NCBI GenBank assembly: GCA_959026725.1
Contig: CAUFMG010000015.1
Span: 1 to 64,000 of the forward strand
Direction: 5' to 3'
Source of the DNA: an uncultured Collinsella sp.
Lineage (GTDB): Bacteria > Actinomycetota > Coriobacteriia > Coriobacteriales > Coriobacteriaceae
Length of the DNA stretch: 64,000 nucleotides
In this document: positions 25,041 to 33,916 of the stretch, piece by piece
How positions within the stretch are numbered: the first letter of the stretch is position 1
Layout: each line of letters begins with the position of its first letter
Translations under genes and position numbers: made by a program
Notes under the pieces: generated by a model
Seen by the model: only the letters and a program-made list of their open reading frames with translations
Database searches by the model: none
Told to the model about the DNA's origin: nothing

Positions 25041-25877
25041 CTAGGCGCCAATCGCACGACGATACTCTGCCATTACCTGCGCATCGGCAGCTGCGGGGTC
25101 GGCGAAATAGCGCCCGTCATAGGTCTCGGCCGAAACAACTCCGCGATAGCCGCGCGCCACCAGCCTATCCAGGTCGGCGCGCATATCGCGGTCGCCGTCA
25201 CCCCAGGCAAGATGCGTCGTGCCATCTGCCGCAACATCGACAAAATGCACGTGGGCGACATCTTCGCCAAGCAGATCGAAATAATCGTCGATGGTATCCC
25301 CTGCCACCGCCATAGCGCCCAAATCCAGACACGCCTTAAGTGCCGGATGATCAACTGCCTCGATCATGCGCTTCGTGTCGGCCGCCGAGTTTACGATCAT
25401 CGACTCAACCGGCTGTAGGGCCTCGAGCACCAGTCGCACGCCGCGCCCTCCCGCATGCTCGGCAATCGCACGCAGCATCGAGGCGCTGCGACCCCACGCG
25501 TCCTCGATCGGCTCGTTCAAAAATGCCCAGCCGCTCGAGACCATGACCTGCTCGGCTCCAAGTTCCGCCGCGATATCCACAACGTTCTTAAAGTACGCGA
25601 GCGTGCGGGCACGCGCCTCATTCCCACGCGCCGCGATATTCCACGGCTTGGGGTTGTTCTGTTCGGGACAAAGCCCCACAATCCGAACCCCATACCGCTG
25701 CGACAGCTCCCGCACCTGCTCGAGCGAATCGTATCCATGGCAATCGACATACAGATGCATCGCCCCGGTCCAAAGCTCGCAACACGTGTAGCGCGAGGCC
25801 GCTGCCGAAGAAAAGAATTCCTCAAGGTCAAAATAACGATGGCTGATATTCATGACGGCAAGCTGCGGATACTCCAT
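25041..25877 (-). CDS. Sugar isomerase/epimerase, FrlC-like (xylose isomerase TIM barrel)
   Basis: 278-residue AP-endonuclease-2-type TIM barrel. Likely metal ligands are E in LVLEALQP, D in ACLDLGAMAV, H in AHVHFVDVA and E in VSAETYDGRY. By length and by its place after a mannose-family PTS and a fructoselysine-type deglycase, it resembles FrlC, which interconverts psicoselysine and fructoselysine. This function is inferred. The start at ATG 25877 has GAAAGGTGG upstream; a GTG at 25886 is an alternative. It is the last gene of the first PTS operon. Confidence 0.75.
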   Translation of the reverse strand: MEYPQLAVMNISHRYFDLEEFFSSAAASRYTCCELWTGAMHLYVDCHGYDSLEQVRELSQRYGVRIVGLCPEQNNPKPWNIAARGNEARARTLAYFKNVVDIAAELGAEQVMVSSGWAFLNEPIEDAWGRSASMLRAIAEHAGGRGVRLVLEALQPVESMIVNSAADTKRMIEAVDHPALKACLDLGAMAVAGDTIDDYFDLLGEDVAHVHFVDVAADGTTHLAWGDGDRDMRADLDRLVARGYRGVVSAETYDGRYFADPAAADAQVMAEYRRAIGA

Positions 25878-25961
25878 CTTGTCCACCTTTCGGCAAAAGG
25901 GCGCCGCAGCACAGTGTGCGCGACGCCCCCCTCTTACATTATTCTCATTATGACGGATGCC

Positions 25962-26798
25962 CTACTGAACACCAAGCACTCCAAAGAACGCGCCGGCGAT
26001 ACTCACGAGCAGGATCACGAGCATGATCACGAGCGGATTCATCTTCTTCTTGAGCATGAGATAGACGATTCCAAACAGCCCCATCGTGACAAAGCCCGGG
26101 AAGATTCCGTTGAGCAGCTCGGCCAGCGTCTGAGCACCATCGCCCGCACCGACCATGAGCGGAATGTCCACGGTGACCATCTCCATGGTCATAGCGCCGA
26201 TCACCATGGCGCCCATGATAGAGGCCATCTTGACGATCGTGTCCATAATGCCCGATTCCTGGACCTTGCTGATCATGTCCGAGCCAAAGCGATACCCCAC
26301 AAACGTCAGCAGGTAACGGATGATGTAGTGAGGGACATTGAACACGAGCAGGAACAAAATCGGGCCAAGAATAGAGCCCTGTAGCGCCAGCGACGTGCCG
26401 ACACCCGTTGCCAAAATTCGCAGCGTGCCCCAGTAGAAGGCATCGCCCACACCGGACAGCGGTCCCATCAAAGCAAGCTTGACATTTGAGATCGCGCTCG
26501 TGTCAAAGCTATCGTCAGTAGCGTTGACCTCTTCCATTGCAGCGGCGATGGACATGGGGAGCGTCGAGATGTACGGCGTGACGTTATAGAGCTCCATATG
26601 GCGCTTAAGGGCGGCCTTAAAGTCCGCATCCTGCGGATACAGTTTGCGAAGAATCGGCATAAGGGCCCACATAAAGCCGATATGGCCCATACGCTCGTAG
26701 TTCCAGGAATGCTCATAGGGAATCGAGCGCCAGAACAGCTTCTTAAGGTCTGCGCGGGTAATCAACCCGTCGTAGGAAGACTCAAACTTAAAACTCAT
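25962..26798 (-). CDS. PTS IID component, mannose family (set 1)
   Basis: 278-residue membrane subunit that works with IIC. It starts ITRADLKKLFWRSIPYEHSW, the usual cytoplasmic IID N-terminus. ALMGPLSGVGDAFYWGTLRI is the conserved family motif. C-terminal hydrophobic helices end IAGAFFGVLGVQ. ATG 26798 has GGGAGTGGG upstream and overlaps the IIC 3' end by 11 bases. Clearly diverged from the other two IID genes in the window, which look identical to each other. Confidence 0.92.
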   Translation of the reverse strand: MSFKFESSYDGLITRADLKKLFWRSIPYEHSWNYERMGHIGFMWALMPILRKLYPQDADFKAALKRHMELYNVTPYISTLPMSIAAAMEEVNATDDSFDTSAISNVKLALMGPLSGVGDAFYWGTLRILATGVGTSLALQGSILGPILFLLVFNVPHYIIRYLLTFVGYRFGSDMISKVQESGIMDTIVKMASIMGAMVIGAMTMEMVTVDIPLMVGAGDGAQTLAELLNGIFPGFVTMGLFGIVYLMLKKKMNPLVIMLVILLVSIAGAFFGVLGVQ

Positions 26799-27579
26799 CG
26801 AACCCACTCCCAATCGCAGGATCCTCGGTTGCCACTGCGGGCTGCTCCGCCTTTTTCTTCTCGCCCAAAACCGTCATCGCGACGACGATGATCGCGGCAA
26901 AGATCGCCACGCCCGTCGTGCTAATGCCAAAGTAGGCGACGAGGAAGAAGCCAGCGAAGAAGAACGGAGCCACCGTTTTGTTCATAATCATCTGCGCCAG
27001 CATCGCAAAGCCGAGTGCGGGCAAGAAGGCGGCGGCGACATCCATGCCGGTCTGAACGAAATCGGGAATGATGTTGAGCAGGCTGGCAACGGCATCGGCG
27101 CCAAAGAAGAATGCCAGGGGAATAATCAGCAGGCCGCACCAGCTCTGCGCGTAACCGGCGATGAGCATGTTGCGCGTGATGGCCTTGGTGTCTCCGTCCT
27201 CGACGTTTTTGTCGATACGGTGCACCAGCAGCAGCATCACCGGCTGGCCCAGGGCGGTATCGAGCGCCAGGACGATCGTTGCGATAGGAATGCCCAGGGT
27301 CAGGGCCGCCGAAGCGTCCGCGCCGGCCTGCATGGCAAGAGATACGCCCAGGATAGTGCCGGAAATCGTATCGGGCGGGTTATAGGCGCCGACCGAGATG
27401 GCGCCGACCATGGCAAGCTCCATCGTGGCGCCCATGATCGTGCCGGTCACCATGTCGCCCATGACAAGGCCAACCAGAGGTCCGAGCACGATCGGGCGCT
27501 GGAGGTAGCTCGTACCCGTCAGCCACTCGGAATAACCCAAAAGGGCAATAAGGAAAATCAGGATTGTCTTGATAACCAT
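26788..27579 (-). CDS. PTS IIC component, mannose family (set 1)
   Basis: 263-residue polytopic channel subunit. The family signature is GPLVGLVMGDMVTGTIMGATMELAMVGAISVGAYNPPD; the shorter stretch GAYNPPD is the clearest. About seven hydrophobic segments are seen. The C-terminus carries a Lys/Glu-rich tail ending GSGFDEF. It lies between IIB (8 bases upstream) and IID (overlapping), the canonical order. Confidence 0.92.
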   Translation of the reverse strand: MVIKTILIFLIALLGYSEWLTGTSYLQRPIVLGPLVGLVMGDMVTGTIMGATMELAMVGAISVGAYNPPDTISGTILGVSLAMQAGADASAALTLGIPIATIVLALDTALGQPVMLLLVHRIDKNVEDGDTKAITRNMLIAGYAQSWCGLLIIPLAFFFGADAVASLLNIIPDFVQTGMDVAAAFLPALGFAMLAQMIMNKTVAPFFFAGFFLVAYFGISTTGVAIFAAIIVVAMTVLGEKKKAEQPAVATEDPAIGSGFDEF

Positions 27580-27587
27580 GATGGCCC

Positions 27588-28058
27588 CTAACCGATGACC
27601 TTCGCGGCGTCAGTCTTCGCATCTGCCGGAATCATCTGAATGAACAGCTCATAGCCCTCGCCGAGCAGCTCTTTGACGTATGCCTCGTTTTCGGGCGTGA
27701 GAAATACGCTGGTCGAGACCTGGCGGGCGTCCTCGCTAAAGGCAACATTGCCGAGGTTGATCTTCTTGATCCCCATCGCCTTGGCGACGGCACCGGCCTG
27801 CTGGATCGTCTCGCAAACCACGAAGAGCTTGTACTTGTCGGTCACACCGCTCTGGAGCGCCTTGACGGCGTCCTCGGTGTTTTTGACAACGACCTTGCAG
27901 CCCTCCGGCTTTGCAAGGGACAGGGCCTGCAGACGAAGCTTGTCATTGAGGACCGTGTCGCTCACCAGCAGGATGCAGTCGGCACCCAGAGCCGAGGTCC
28001 AGCTAACGGCAACCTGGCCGTGAAGCAGTCGATAATCTACACGAATCATCTGAATCAT
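27588..28058 (-). CDS. PTS IIB component, mannose family (set 1)
   Basis: 156-residue cytoplasmic phosphocarrier. The phospho-acceptor histidine is in VDYRLLHGQVAVSW (H14). RLLHGQV is the family hallmark, and DKYKLFVV and INLGNVAF follow as in other IIB-Man proteins. It receives phosphate from the IIA encoded just upstream and transfers it to the sugar during import. GGGAG lies six bases before the ATG. Confidence 0.93.
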   Translation of the reverse strand: MIQMIRVDYRLLHGQVAVSWTSALGADCILLVSDTVLNDKLRLQALSLAKPEGCKVVVKNTEDAVKALQSGVTDKYKLFVVCETIQQAGAVAKAMGIKKINLGNVAFSEDARQVSTSVFLTPENEAYVKELLGEGYELFIQMIPADAKTDAAKVIG

Positions 28059-28075
28059 GATGTGCTCCCTAGTGG

Positions 28076-28492
28076 TTAAAACTCATCGAGTTCGGCCTGC
28101 CCCAGCAGGTCGTTGACGTACTTGACCTTGGTGTCGTCCGCCTCGACGATCTGGCGAATGGCCTCATCGATCGGGGTAGATTCGGGCACGAACAGCAGCT
28201 GAATAAGGAGCGGCAGGTTCATATTGGTCACGAGGTGCGTGTTGGGACGCGTCTGGACGATCTTGGTGAACTCGTTGTTGACACTGCCGCCAAAGAGGTC
28301 GGTGCAAACAACGACCTCATCGTCCGCGGCAAAGCCGTCCAGAATCGCTGCGGCCTCCTTGGTCAGGTCCTCGTTTCCGTCGACATACATAGAGAGCGCA
28401 TGGACGTTTTCGCGCTCGCCGGAAAGCAGCCCAATGCTCTCGACGATTCCAGACGCAAAATGGGCATGGGATGCAACGATAAACTGCCTCAT
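28076..28492 (-). CDS. PTS IIA component, mannose family (set 1)
   Basis: 138-residue EIIA-Man domain protein. Phospho-acceptor H9 lies in IVASHAHFASGI. VVVCTDLFGGSVNNEF is the conserved active-site loop, and NLPLLIQLL is typical. Start ATG 28492 has GGGGAA upstream; the longer frame adds no homology. It is separated from the upstream deglycase gene by a terminator-like hairpin (28522-28551), so PTS gene levels may differ from the enzyme level. Confidence 0.93.
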   Translation of the reverse strand: MRQFIVASHAHFASGIVESIGLLSGERENVHALSMYVDGNEDLTKEAAAILDGFAADDEVVVCTDLFGGSVNNEFTKIVQTRPNTHLVTNMNLPLLIQLLFVPESTPIDEAIRQIVEADDTKVKYVNDLLGQAELDEF

Positions 28493-28521
28493 TCGATTCC
28501 CCTTTCTTGCGAATTTCGGCA

Positions 28522-28551
28522 TAAAAATGCCCGGACGCATGCGCCCGGGCA
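28522..28551 (-). terminator. Intra-operon terminator or attenuator between deglycase and IIA
   Basis: Arms 28528-28538 and 28541-28551 form an 11-bp GC-rich stem. On the minus strand it is followed by TTTTTAT. It lies 36 bases after the deglycase stop and 30 bases before the IIA start. It would allow only part of the transcripts to continue into the PTS genes. Confidence 0.6.
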
Positions 28552-28586
28552 GGGTGCTTCTTGATCAGTAGCTTATTTGTCACCGA

Positions 28587-29648
28587 TTAGTAGTCGAACT
28601 GGTGATAGTAACGACGGTAGTTGAGGTTGTGCTTGGTGACCGTCTCGTAGTAAGCGGCAAGGCGATCGGTGATCAGCGAGGAGAGAATCCACGGAGACAC
28701 GATGACGCGGAACTCGTCGTCAAGGCCGGGGATCGCGAACTCGGCGGTGTCGATGACGTTGATGTCGGTGTCGCCGGTCACGCCGCGGTTGAGGAAGGCG
28801 CGGACGCGCTCGTCGAGCTTGCGGTTCTCGTCCTCGCCCATGAACAGGAAGACCGGGACGCCGGGCTCCACGAGCTCGAGGGTGCCGTGGAAGAAGTCGG
28901 CCGAGGTGATGTAGCGGGTGCGCTTCCACTGCATCTCCTCGAGGATGCACATCGAGAACAGGATGGTCTCGCCCCACAGGGCGCCGGAGCCGATGAACAT
29001 GGTGTAGGGGGCCAGGGCGTACTTCTTGGCGAGCTCCTCGGCACGCGGCTCGAAGCGCTTGCGGATGTCGAGCATGTCCTTCCAGATATCCTTGGTCTGC
29101 TCGATAAACAGATCGAACTTGGGGAAGCAGCCGCGGCGGTTGAGCAGGCGCAGGCCGAAGCAGTCGGCGAGGTAGTAGCCCTTCTCGCAGCCGCCCGAAC
29201 CATGGTCAGAAGCCATGGCGACGCAGTTCTCGGCACCCACAGCCTGGCCGATGGGGCCCTCGGGCTTGGTCATGGCGTAGACGCGCACGCCCATGTCCTT
29301 CATCTTCTTGACGGCCTCGAGGACCTCGGGGGTGGTGCCGGACTCGGAGGCGGTGAGCACGACGGACTTCTCGGTCATGCGCTTGTGGCCCATGACGTTC
29401 CACTCGGCGGCGTGGATCAGGTAGACCTCGAGGTCGCGGTCGCCGAACTTGTTCATGAGGTACTCGAGCTGCATGAGCTCGTCCCAGGTGCCGCCGACGC
29501 CCATCAGGAACACGGCGTCGTAGCCCTCGTCGGCGACCTTGTCGGCGAGCGCGGTCATCTTCTTGCCGGTCTCATAGAGCGCCTTGCCGTCCTCGAGATA
29601 GCCCTCCTGGTCGAAATGCATGATCTCGATCTTCTCGGTTTCCTTCAT
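28587..29648 (-). CDS. SIS-domain sugar-phosphate deglycase, FrlB/GfrF-like (copy 1)
   Basis: 353-residue protein with two SIS domains. The first has DAVFLMGVGGTWDELMQLEY and VVLTASESGTTPEVLEAV; the second has MFIGSGALWGETI and TSADFFHGTLELVEPGVPVF. The E/H pattern FFHGTLE-VEPG and the ending RRYYHQFDY match fructoselysine-6-phosphate deglycases. These split the 6-phospho Amadori product to glucose 6-phosphate and lysine. The substrate is inferred. Bases 28699-29648 appear identical to 36681-37630; only the last ~37 codons differ. The start is shared with copy 2. Confidence 0.8.
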   Translation of the reverse strand: MKETEKIEIMHFDQEGYLEDGKALYETGKKMTALADKVADEGYDAVFLMGVGGTWDELMQLEYLMNKFGDRDLEVYLIHAAEWNVMGHKRMTEKSVVLTASESGTTPEVLEAVKKMKDMGVRVYAMTKPEGPIGQAVGAENCVAMASDHGSGGCEKGYYLADCFGLRLLNRRGCFPKFDLFIEQTKDIWKDMLDIRKRFEPRAEELAKKYALAPYTMFIGSGALWGETILFSMCILEEMQWKRTRYITSADFFHGTLELVEPGVPVFLFMGEDENRKLDERVRAFLNRGVTGDTDINVIDTAEFAIPGLDDEFRVIVSPWILSSLITDRLAAYYETVTKHNLNYRRYYHQFDY

Positions 29649-29697
29649 GGCTTTTCCTTTCTGTCCTGTACGCGAATCTATACATCGCGTTTCTTTT

Positions 29698-29803
29698 CGA
29701 TACCAATTATAGACATACACCCAACGTGTTTTTAATACCACTTTTCAATCTGTTCCAATCCTCGGTGAACGGTCGATATTCTCTGGTGAGTGGTATTAAA
29801 TTA
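29698..29803 (-). promoter_or_regulatory. Promoter and operator region of PTS operon 1
   Basis: GATACCAATT at 29699-29708 and TTTAATACCA at 29731-29740 are related half-sites 35 bases apart, with an inverted third copy TGGTATTAAA at 29791-29800. The minus strand of the first reads TATAAT (29706-29711), a perfect -10. ATTAAA in the second sits near the -35 position. A CCGTTCACCGA box (minus strand) lies at 29762-29772. This looks like GntR-type repression plus an upstream activator site. Confidence 0.6.
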
Positions 29804-29818
29804 GAATTTGATATATAA

Positions 29819-31033
29819 CTAACGCCCCCGGCGTCTCCCTTGTGTGACAAAGAACAGCGTTCCTACCAGCGCAATAATGGTCGATGCTCCAAACAGTACC
29901 GTCTGGACGCCCAAAGCCTCCGCCAAAAACGGAGCCGCCAACAGCGGCACCACGCCGGCGCTCATCAGGCCAAAACGCACAAAGCCGGTAATGCGCCCCA
30001 GGTATTTGATGTCGGCGCGCTCCTGAATCAAGATCATCTGCAGCGGCTCCAGGAACCCCCAGGCCAGACCGTTAATCGCCTGACCGATAATCGCGACCCC
30101 CAGCATATCGGTGCCCACGTACACCATGGACCCAATGCCCACGGCCATGAGCGCGCCGAGCAACAATCGCAGGTTGACATGGCGAGCAGAAAGCTTGGTC
30201 AGGATGAACGCACCCACCGAGGAAGTGAGGCCCACGACCGAGGACAGCCAGCCCAGCCAGACGATATCCACGTTGAGCACATCGCGATAGAACAACGACT
30301 CAAGCGAATCAAACGCGCCAAACGCAAAGAATCCCAAAAAGCCCGAGATAAAGATGAGGCGCAGGTCGTGGTCGCGAAACGTAAGTCGCGCACCCTCGGC
30401 CATGCCGCCCAGAATACCGCCCTTCGGCTTTTCCCCTTTTGCGGGAACAACACACTCGTGACAACCTAAGGAGAGCGCGGCCGCCACGCCCATCATGCCC
30501 GCCATGAGCAGATAGACCGATTGCGTGGCAAAACAGCTCACGATGGCACCGCCGAGCAGCGGGCCAGCGGTATAGGCGATATTGCTGTAGAACACCATGA
30601 GACCGTTCACGCGGGTACGGCCCTCGGTGGTCGACTCCAGGTATCCCGGAAACGCATGCGTGCAGGTGTTGATAAAGCCGCCCGCAAGCCCCAAGACGCA
30701 CGCGGCAAACACAAGCCCGGGGACAGACAGCGGCGCCAACCCCACGCCAAGCGATAGCACAGCCGTAATCACGCACGTCACAAATGAAGTCCGGCGCGGT
30801 CCAAAGCGATCGATGACCGAACCCGACACCATATTGCCCGCCGACGTCATAAGATTGCGCACGAGCGTAATGGCGGCAACCAAAAAGGCCGTGCCGGCCA
30901 GATCATACGTGGCCGCACCGATAAGCCCCAAAAAGTAGACCGCGTTGTTGGCGCACCACTGCAGGGACTCAATAAGAATCAGCCTGACCTCCGCCGGCGT
31001 CAGGCGCATTGCTTCGCGATCCTTCGCGAACAT
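29819..31033 (-). CDS. MFS transporter
   Basis: 404-residue permease with 12 predicted helices. The MFS loop motif DRFGPRR follows helix 2, and a second half begins around TFRDHDLRLIFISGFLGF. No substrate-specific motif is recognisable. AAGGAGTTC lies before the start. It follows the orphan IIC-IID pair on the same strand but behind a terminator (31051-31089), so its expression may depend on readthrough. An exporter for amino acids or sugars released by the deglycases is possible but unproven. Confidence 0.82.
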   Translation of the reverse strand: MFAKDREAMRLTPAEVRLILIESLQWCANNAVYFLGLIGAATYDLAGTAFLVAAITLVRNLMTSAGNMVSGSVIDRFGPRRTSFVTCVITAVLSLGVGLAPLSVPGLVFAACVLGLAGGFINTCTHAFPGYLESTTEGRTRVNGLMVFYSNIAYTAGPLLGGAIVSCFATQSVYLLMAGMMGVAAALSLGCHECVVPAKGEKPKGGILGGMAEGARLTFRDHDLRLIFISGFLGFFAFGAFDSLESLFYRDVLNVDIVWLGWLSSVVGLTSSVGAFILTKLSARHVNLRLLLGALMAVGIGSMVYVGTDMLGVAIIGQAINGLAWGFLEPLQMILIQERADIKYLGRITGFVRFGLMSAGVVPLLAAPFLAEALGVQTVLFGASTIIALVGTLFFVTQGRRRGR

Positions 31034-31050
31034 ACGAACTCCTTCTATAC

Positions 31051-31089
31051 AAAAAGGGGATGGAGGGCATAGGCCTGCTCCATCCCCTT
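31051..31089 (-). terminator. Terminator after IID of set 2
   Basis: Arms 31053-31064 and 31079-31089 form an 11-bp stem; on the minus strand it is followed by a short T run (A run 31051-31055). It lies 36 bases after the IID stop and just ahead of the MFS gene. Confidence 0.7.
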
Positions 31090-31124
31090 TCCAGGTTGCA
31101 ACGAAAATCTATGCAGCCGGGCCC

Positions 31125-31949
31125 TTACGCCAGCACGCCGAAGAACGCGCCGATGATACCCACGACCATGGTGGCCACGATCAGCACCATGGGGTTGATC
31201 TTCTTGGACAGCAGCCAGTAGTACAGCCAGAAGGCGATCATGCCGAGCATGCCGGGCATGATGCCGTCCAGGATGTCCTGGAGGGTCTGGGCGTCCTCGC
31301 CCGAGCCGATGGCCACCGGGATGCTGGCCCAGAACATGTCCTTGCACATGGCGCCCACGACCATGACGCCCACGATGCCCACGCAGGTCATGATCTTCTG
31401 CATGAGGCCGGTCCTCTGGGCCTCGTCCAGGAAGCCCACGCCCAGCTCGTAGCCCTTGACGGCGCCCCAGACGCGCAGCGCGAAGCCGGGGACGTTGTAG
31501 ATGAGCAGGAAGGCGATGGGGCCGAAGGGGTTGCCGGCCTGGCACAGGCTGATGCCCACCGCGGCGGCGACCACGCGCAGCGTCGACAGGAAGATGGAGT
31601 CGCCGATGCCGGACAGCGGGCCCATGAGGGCGGCCTTGACGTCGTTGACGCTCTCGGGCTCGATCTCGCCGCGGGCGACCTTCTCCTCCATGGCCATCGC
31701 GATGCCGCCGACGAACGGGGCGAACTGGACGGTGATGTTGAAGAACGCGCAGTGGCGGTGCAGGGCCTCGGCGTAGTCGTCGGGGCGGCCGGCGTAGATC
31801 TTCTTGAGCATGTTGGCGACCATCAGGCAGAAGGCGATGTTCATCTGCTTGTAGTAGGTCCAGGAGAACTCCATGCCCAGGGCGCCGACGTTGAGGGCGC
31901 TCTTGACGAGGTCGGAGCGCGTGATCTTGTTCTCGGGACTAGAAGTCAT
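31125..31949 (-). CDS. PTS IID component, mannose family (set 2)
   Basis: 274-residue IID (277 if an ATG at 31958 is used; 31949 has better spacing to GGAAGGGG). It opens ENKITRSDLVKSALNVGALG and has ALMGPLSGIGDSIFLSTLRV and a hydrophobic C-terminus ending GAFFGVLA. Apart from one base near 31157, the gene appears identical to 33917-34741. It overlaps the IIC gene upstream. No IIA or IIB gene accompanies this pair. Confidence 0.9.
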   Translation of the reverse strand: MTSSPENKITRSDLVKSALNVGALGMEFSWTYYKQMNIAFCLMVANMLKKIYAGRPDDYAEALHRHCAFFNITVQFAPFVGGIAMAMEEKVARGEIEPESVNDVKAALMGPLSGIGDSIFLSTLRVVAAAVGISLCQAGNPFGPIAFLLIYNVPGFALRVWGAVKGYELGVGFLDEAQRTGLMQKIMTCVGIVGVMVVGAMCKDMFWASIPVAIGSGEDAQTLQDILDGIMPGMLGMIAFWLYYWLLSKKINPMVLIVATMVVGIIGAFFGVLA

Positions 31950-32712
31950 CGTCCTCATCCCCTTCCGCGGAGAGCTGGGGCTGGGCTCCGCCCAGGCCGA
32001 GTAGGTCGAACTTGTCGATGCCGATGATGATGGCGATCAGGGCGACGCCCAGGACGGGCACGTTGGCGTAGGAGCACAGCAGGAAGCCCAGGAAGTAGAA
32101 GGGCACGAGCTGCTTGGTGAGCACCAGGCGGCCGAGCATGGCGAAGCCCATGGCCGGCAGGATGTTGGCGGCAACGCCGCAACCATCGATCACAAAGGTC
32201 GGGATGAAGTCGAGCAGGCCCTGGATGGCGTCGGAGCCCAGGTAGAATGCGCCGCAGCACAGCAGGAAGTACTCAAGGCAGCCAAAGAGGCCCATGCTCC
32301 AATGTGCCGCGTAGATACCCTTGAGGTTGCCCTTGGCAGCGCACTTGTCAGCAATGTCAACAATGATCGAGAATCCAGCATCCGTAATGTTGCCGATCGT
32401 CAGCGAAAGGACGGCGATGGGCATGGCGAGCGCGATGGCCGTCTCGGTACCCTGACCGAGCTGAATGGCAAACGCGCAGGCGAGCACGCCGCCGACGGTT
32501 TCGTTAGGCGGTACGTAGGCGCCGATGGAGATCGAGCCCATGAATAGCAACTCCAGGCTGGCGCCAACGGCAAGGCCAGTCTGCAGGTCCCCCAGCACCA
32601 GGCCCACGAGCGGGCACAGGACGATGGGGCGGAACGCGTAGAGGGTGCCGAGCTGGTAGTCGAGGCATCCAAACGCTCCGACTAAGCCGACGAGGATTGC
32701 TTGGACAAGCAT
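31939..32712 (-). CDS. PTS IIC component, mannose family (set 2)
   Basis: 257-residue polytopic subunit with the family segment LVGLVLGDLQTGLAVGASLE and GAYVPPNE. The last about 80 residues (from AANILPAMGFAMLG to EGDEDDDF) are identical to the set 3 IIC, while the first two thirds differ at many positions. The junction near 32172 is abrupt. GGGAGGAATT precedes ATG 32712. It is the first gene of a two-gene PTS unit that must borrow IIA/IIB from another set. Confidence 0.9.
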   Translation of the reverse strand: MLVQAILVGLVGAFGCLDYQLGTLYAFRPIVLCPLVGLVLGDLQTGLAVGASLELLFMGSISIGAYVPPNETVGGVLACAFAIQLGQGTETAIALAMPIAVLSLTIGNITDAGFSIIVDIADKCAAKGNLKGIYAAHWSMGLFGCLEYFLLCCGAFYLGSDAIQGLLDFIPTFVIDGCGVAANILPAMGFAMLGRLVLTKQLVPFYFLGFLLCSYANVPVLGVALIAIIIGIDKFDLLGLGGAQPQLSAEGDEDDDF

Positions 32713-32805
32713 AATTCCTCCCAATAAGGAATATCGAACCGTCGTCACACCCGTCGCGCGCGTTGTTGATATCAATTCCGGGAGTTCGATCACACGGCTC
32801 GAAGC

Positions 32806-32928
32806 GTACCTGGTGTGCTGCGAACACCCATGCCAGGTACAAATGATTTGATACCAATTATAGATATGCAGGTTCTTACTATTTAATACCACTCGCTCAG
32901 CGGGGTGTTTTTTACCGTAAACGGCAGA
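32806..32928 (-). promoter_or_regulatory. Promoter/operator region of PTS set 2
   Basis: GATACCAATT at 32850-32859 (minus strand reads TATAAT, a -10) and TTTAATACCA at 32882-32891 repeat the operon 1 arrangement with the same 35-base spacing. A weaker match to the activator box, CCGTTTACGG on the minus strand, covers about 32915-32924. Downstream, GTACCTGG 32806-32813 pairs with CCAGGTAC 32833-32840, giving a hairpin near the 5' end of the roughly 130-nt leader. Confidence 0.5.
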
Positions 32929-32937
32929 CGTATCCCA

Positions 32938-33828
32938 TCAGGCGCGCTCTTTGTTTCGATGGCGGACAAGCGCCACCAGAAAGCCATCGCCAAAGGCATC
33001 GTATGCCAAGTTGCCTACAATCACCAAAACGATTATCGCCGCGCCCAAAAACTCGTTCCAGCGAAAGACCTCGCCAAAGAGGAGCGCCGACCAGCAGGGA
33101 GCGAGCACGACCTCGCTCATGCAAACCAAGTTGGCCGCAAACGCGTTAGTGCGCGCAATCCCCTTGGCATACAGCACACTCGCAAGGCCGCTGCAAAAAA
33201 GGCCATGCACCAGCATAAGCCCCCACTCAAAGGGTTTTACGGAGCCTAGGTCGCCGGCAAAATAGACGATCGGCAGTATCGAGATGCCGCAGGAGATGAG
33301 CGAGGACACCATGGGCGACGCATCGGGGCGAGAGTTCAAAAAGAAACACAGCCCAAAGGTGGCGCCCGAAATGACGGCAAGCAGGTTGCCGAGCATGCCC
33401 TCGGCACTCAAATCACCTAAAAAGAAAAGTCCCATACCCGTAAAAGCAACCACCACGGAGGCAATCTTTGCAGGCGAGGGCAACGTACGAGTTGCGAGCG
33501 ATTGATACACGATAACGAAAATCATCGAGGTGTACTGCAGAACGATCGCGTTGCCGACCGTCGTGAGCTGGTTGGCAAAGTTAAACGTGGTGCCCGTCAC
33601 GAAGTTGCAGACGGCCACAAGGACAATAAGACGGCTGACGCGGAGGACGGGCCTGCCGACGAGCAGGATAAAGAGCGCCATAAATATTGCCGTAACGGCA
33701 CCGATCAAAAGAGCTGACTGCGAATTGGCGCGAACGAGGATGCCGATAAAACTCCATAAGAGCGCCGTGCCAAATAGATACATCGCCCCGCTCACGCCAT
33801 TATCGGGTGGATTGTCAGATCGAATCAC
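32938..33828 (-). CDS. EamA/DMT-family transporter
   Basis: 296-residue permease with ten predicted helices in two EamA repeats (repeat 1 about 15-140, repeat 2 about 150-285). It starts at GTG 33828 behind GGAGGTGC with six-base spacing. EamA proteins commonly export amino acids or metabolites. Here it follows PTS set 3 beyond a terminator, so lysine or another amine freed by deglycases could be its substrate; this is speculation from position. Confidence 0.8.
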   Translation of the reverse strand: MIRSDNPPDNGVSGAMYLFGTALLWSFIGILVRANSQSALLIGAVTAIFMALFILLVGRPVLRVSRLIVLVAVCNFVTGTTFNFANQLTTVGNAIVLQYTSMIFVIVYQSLATRTLPSPAKIASVVVAFTGMGLFFLGDLSAEGMLGNLLAVISGATFGLCFFLNSRPDASPMVSSLISCGISILPIVYFAGDLGSVKPFEWGLMLVHGLFCSGLASVLYAKGIARTNAFAANLVCMSEVVLAPCWSALLFGEVFRWNEFLGAAIIVLVIVGNLAYDAFGDGFLVALVRHRNKERA

Positions 33829-33854
33829 GAAGCACCTCCAGCTAGCTTTCGGTA

Positions 33855-33886
33855 ATAAAAAACGGCGACCGCAATGGGTCGCCGTT
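33855..33886 (-). terminator. Terminator after IID of set 3
   Basis: Arms 33861-33870 and 33877-33886 form a 10-bp stem; on the minus strand it is followed by TTTTTTATTA. It lies 30 bases after the IID stop and about 30 bases before the EamA gene. Confidence 0.8.
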
Positions 33887-33916
33887 TCCCTTGGGGGCAG
33901 AATAAAACGCAGGAAC

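Noticed and set aside
28602..29735. Long antisense frames over both deglycase genes
   Set aside because: They recur at 36584 only because the DNA is duplicated; they do not look like proteins.
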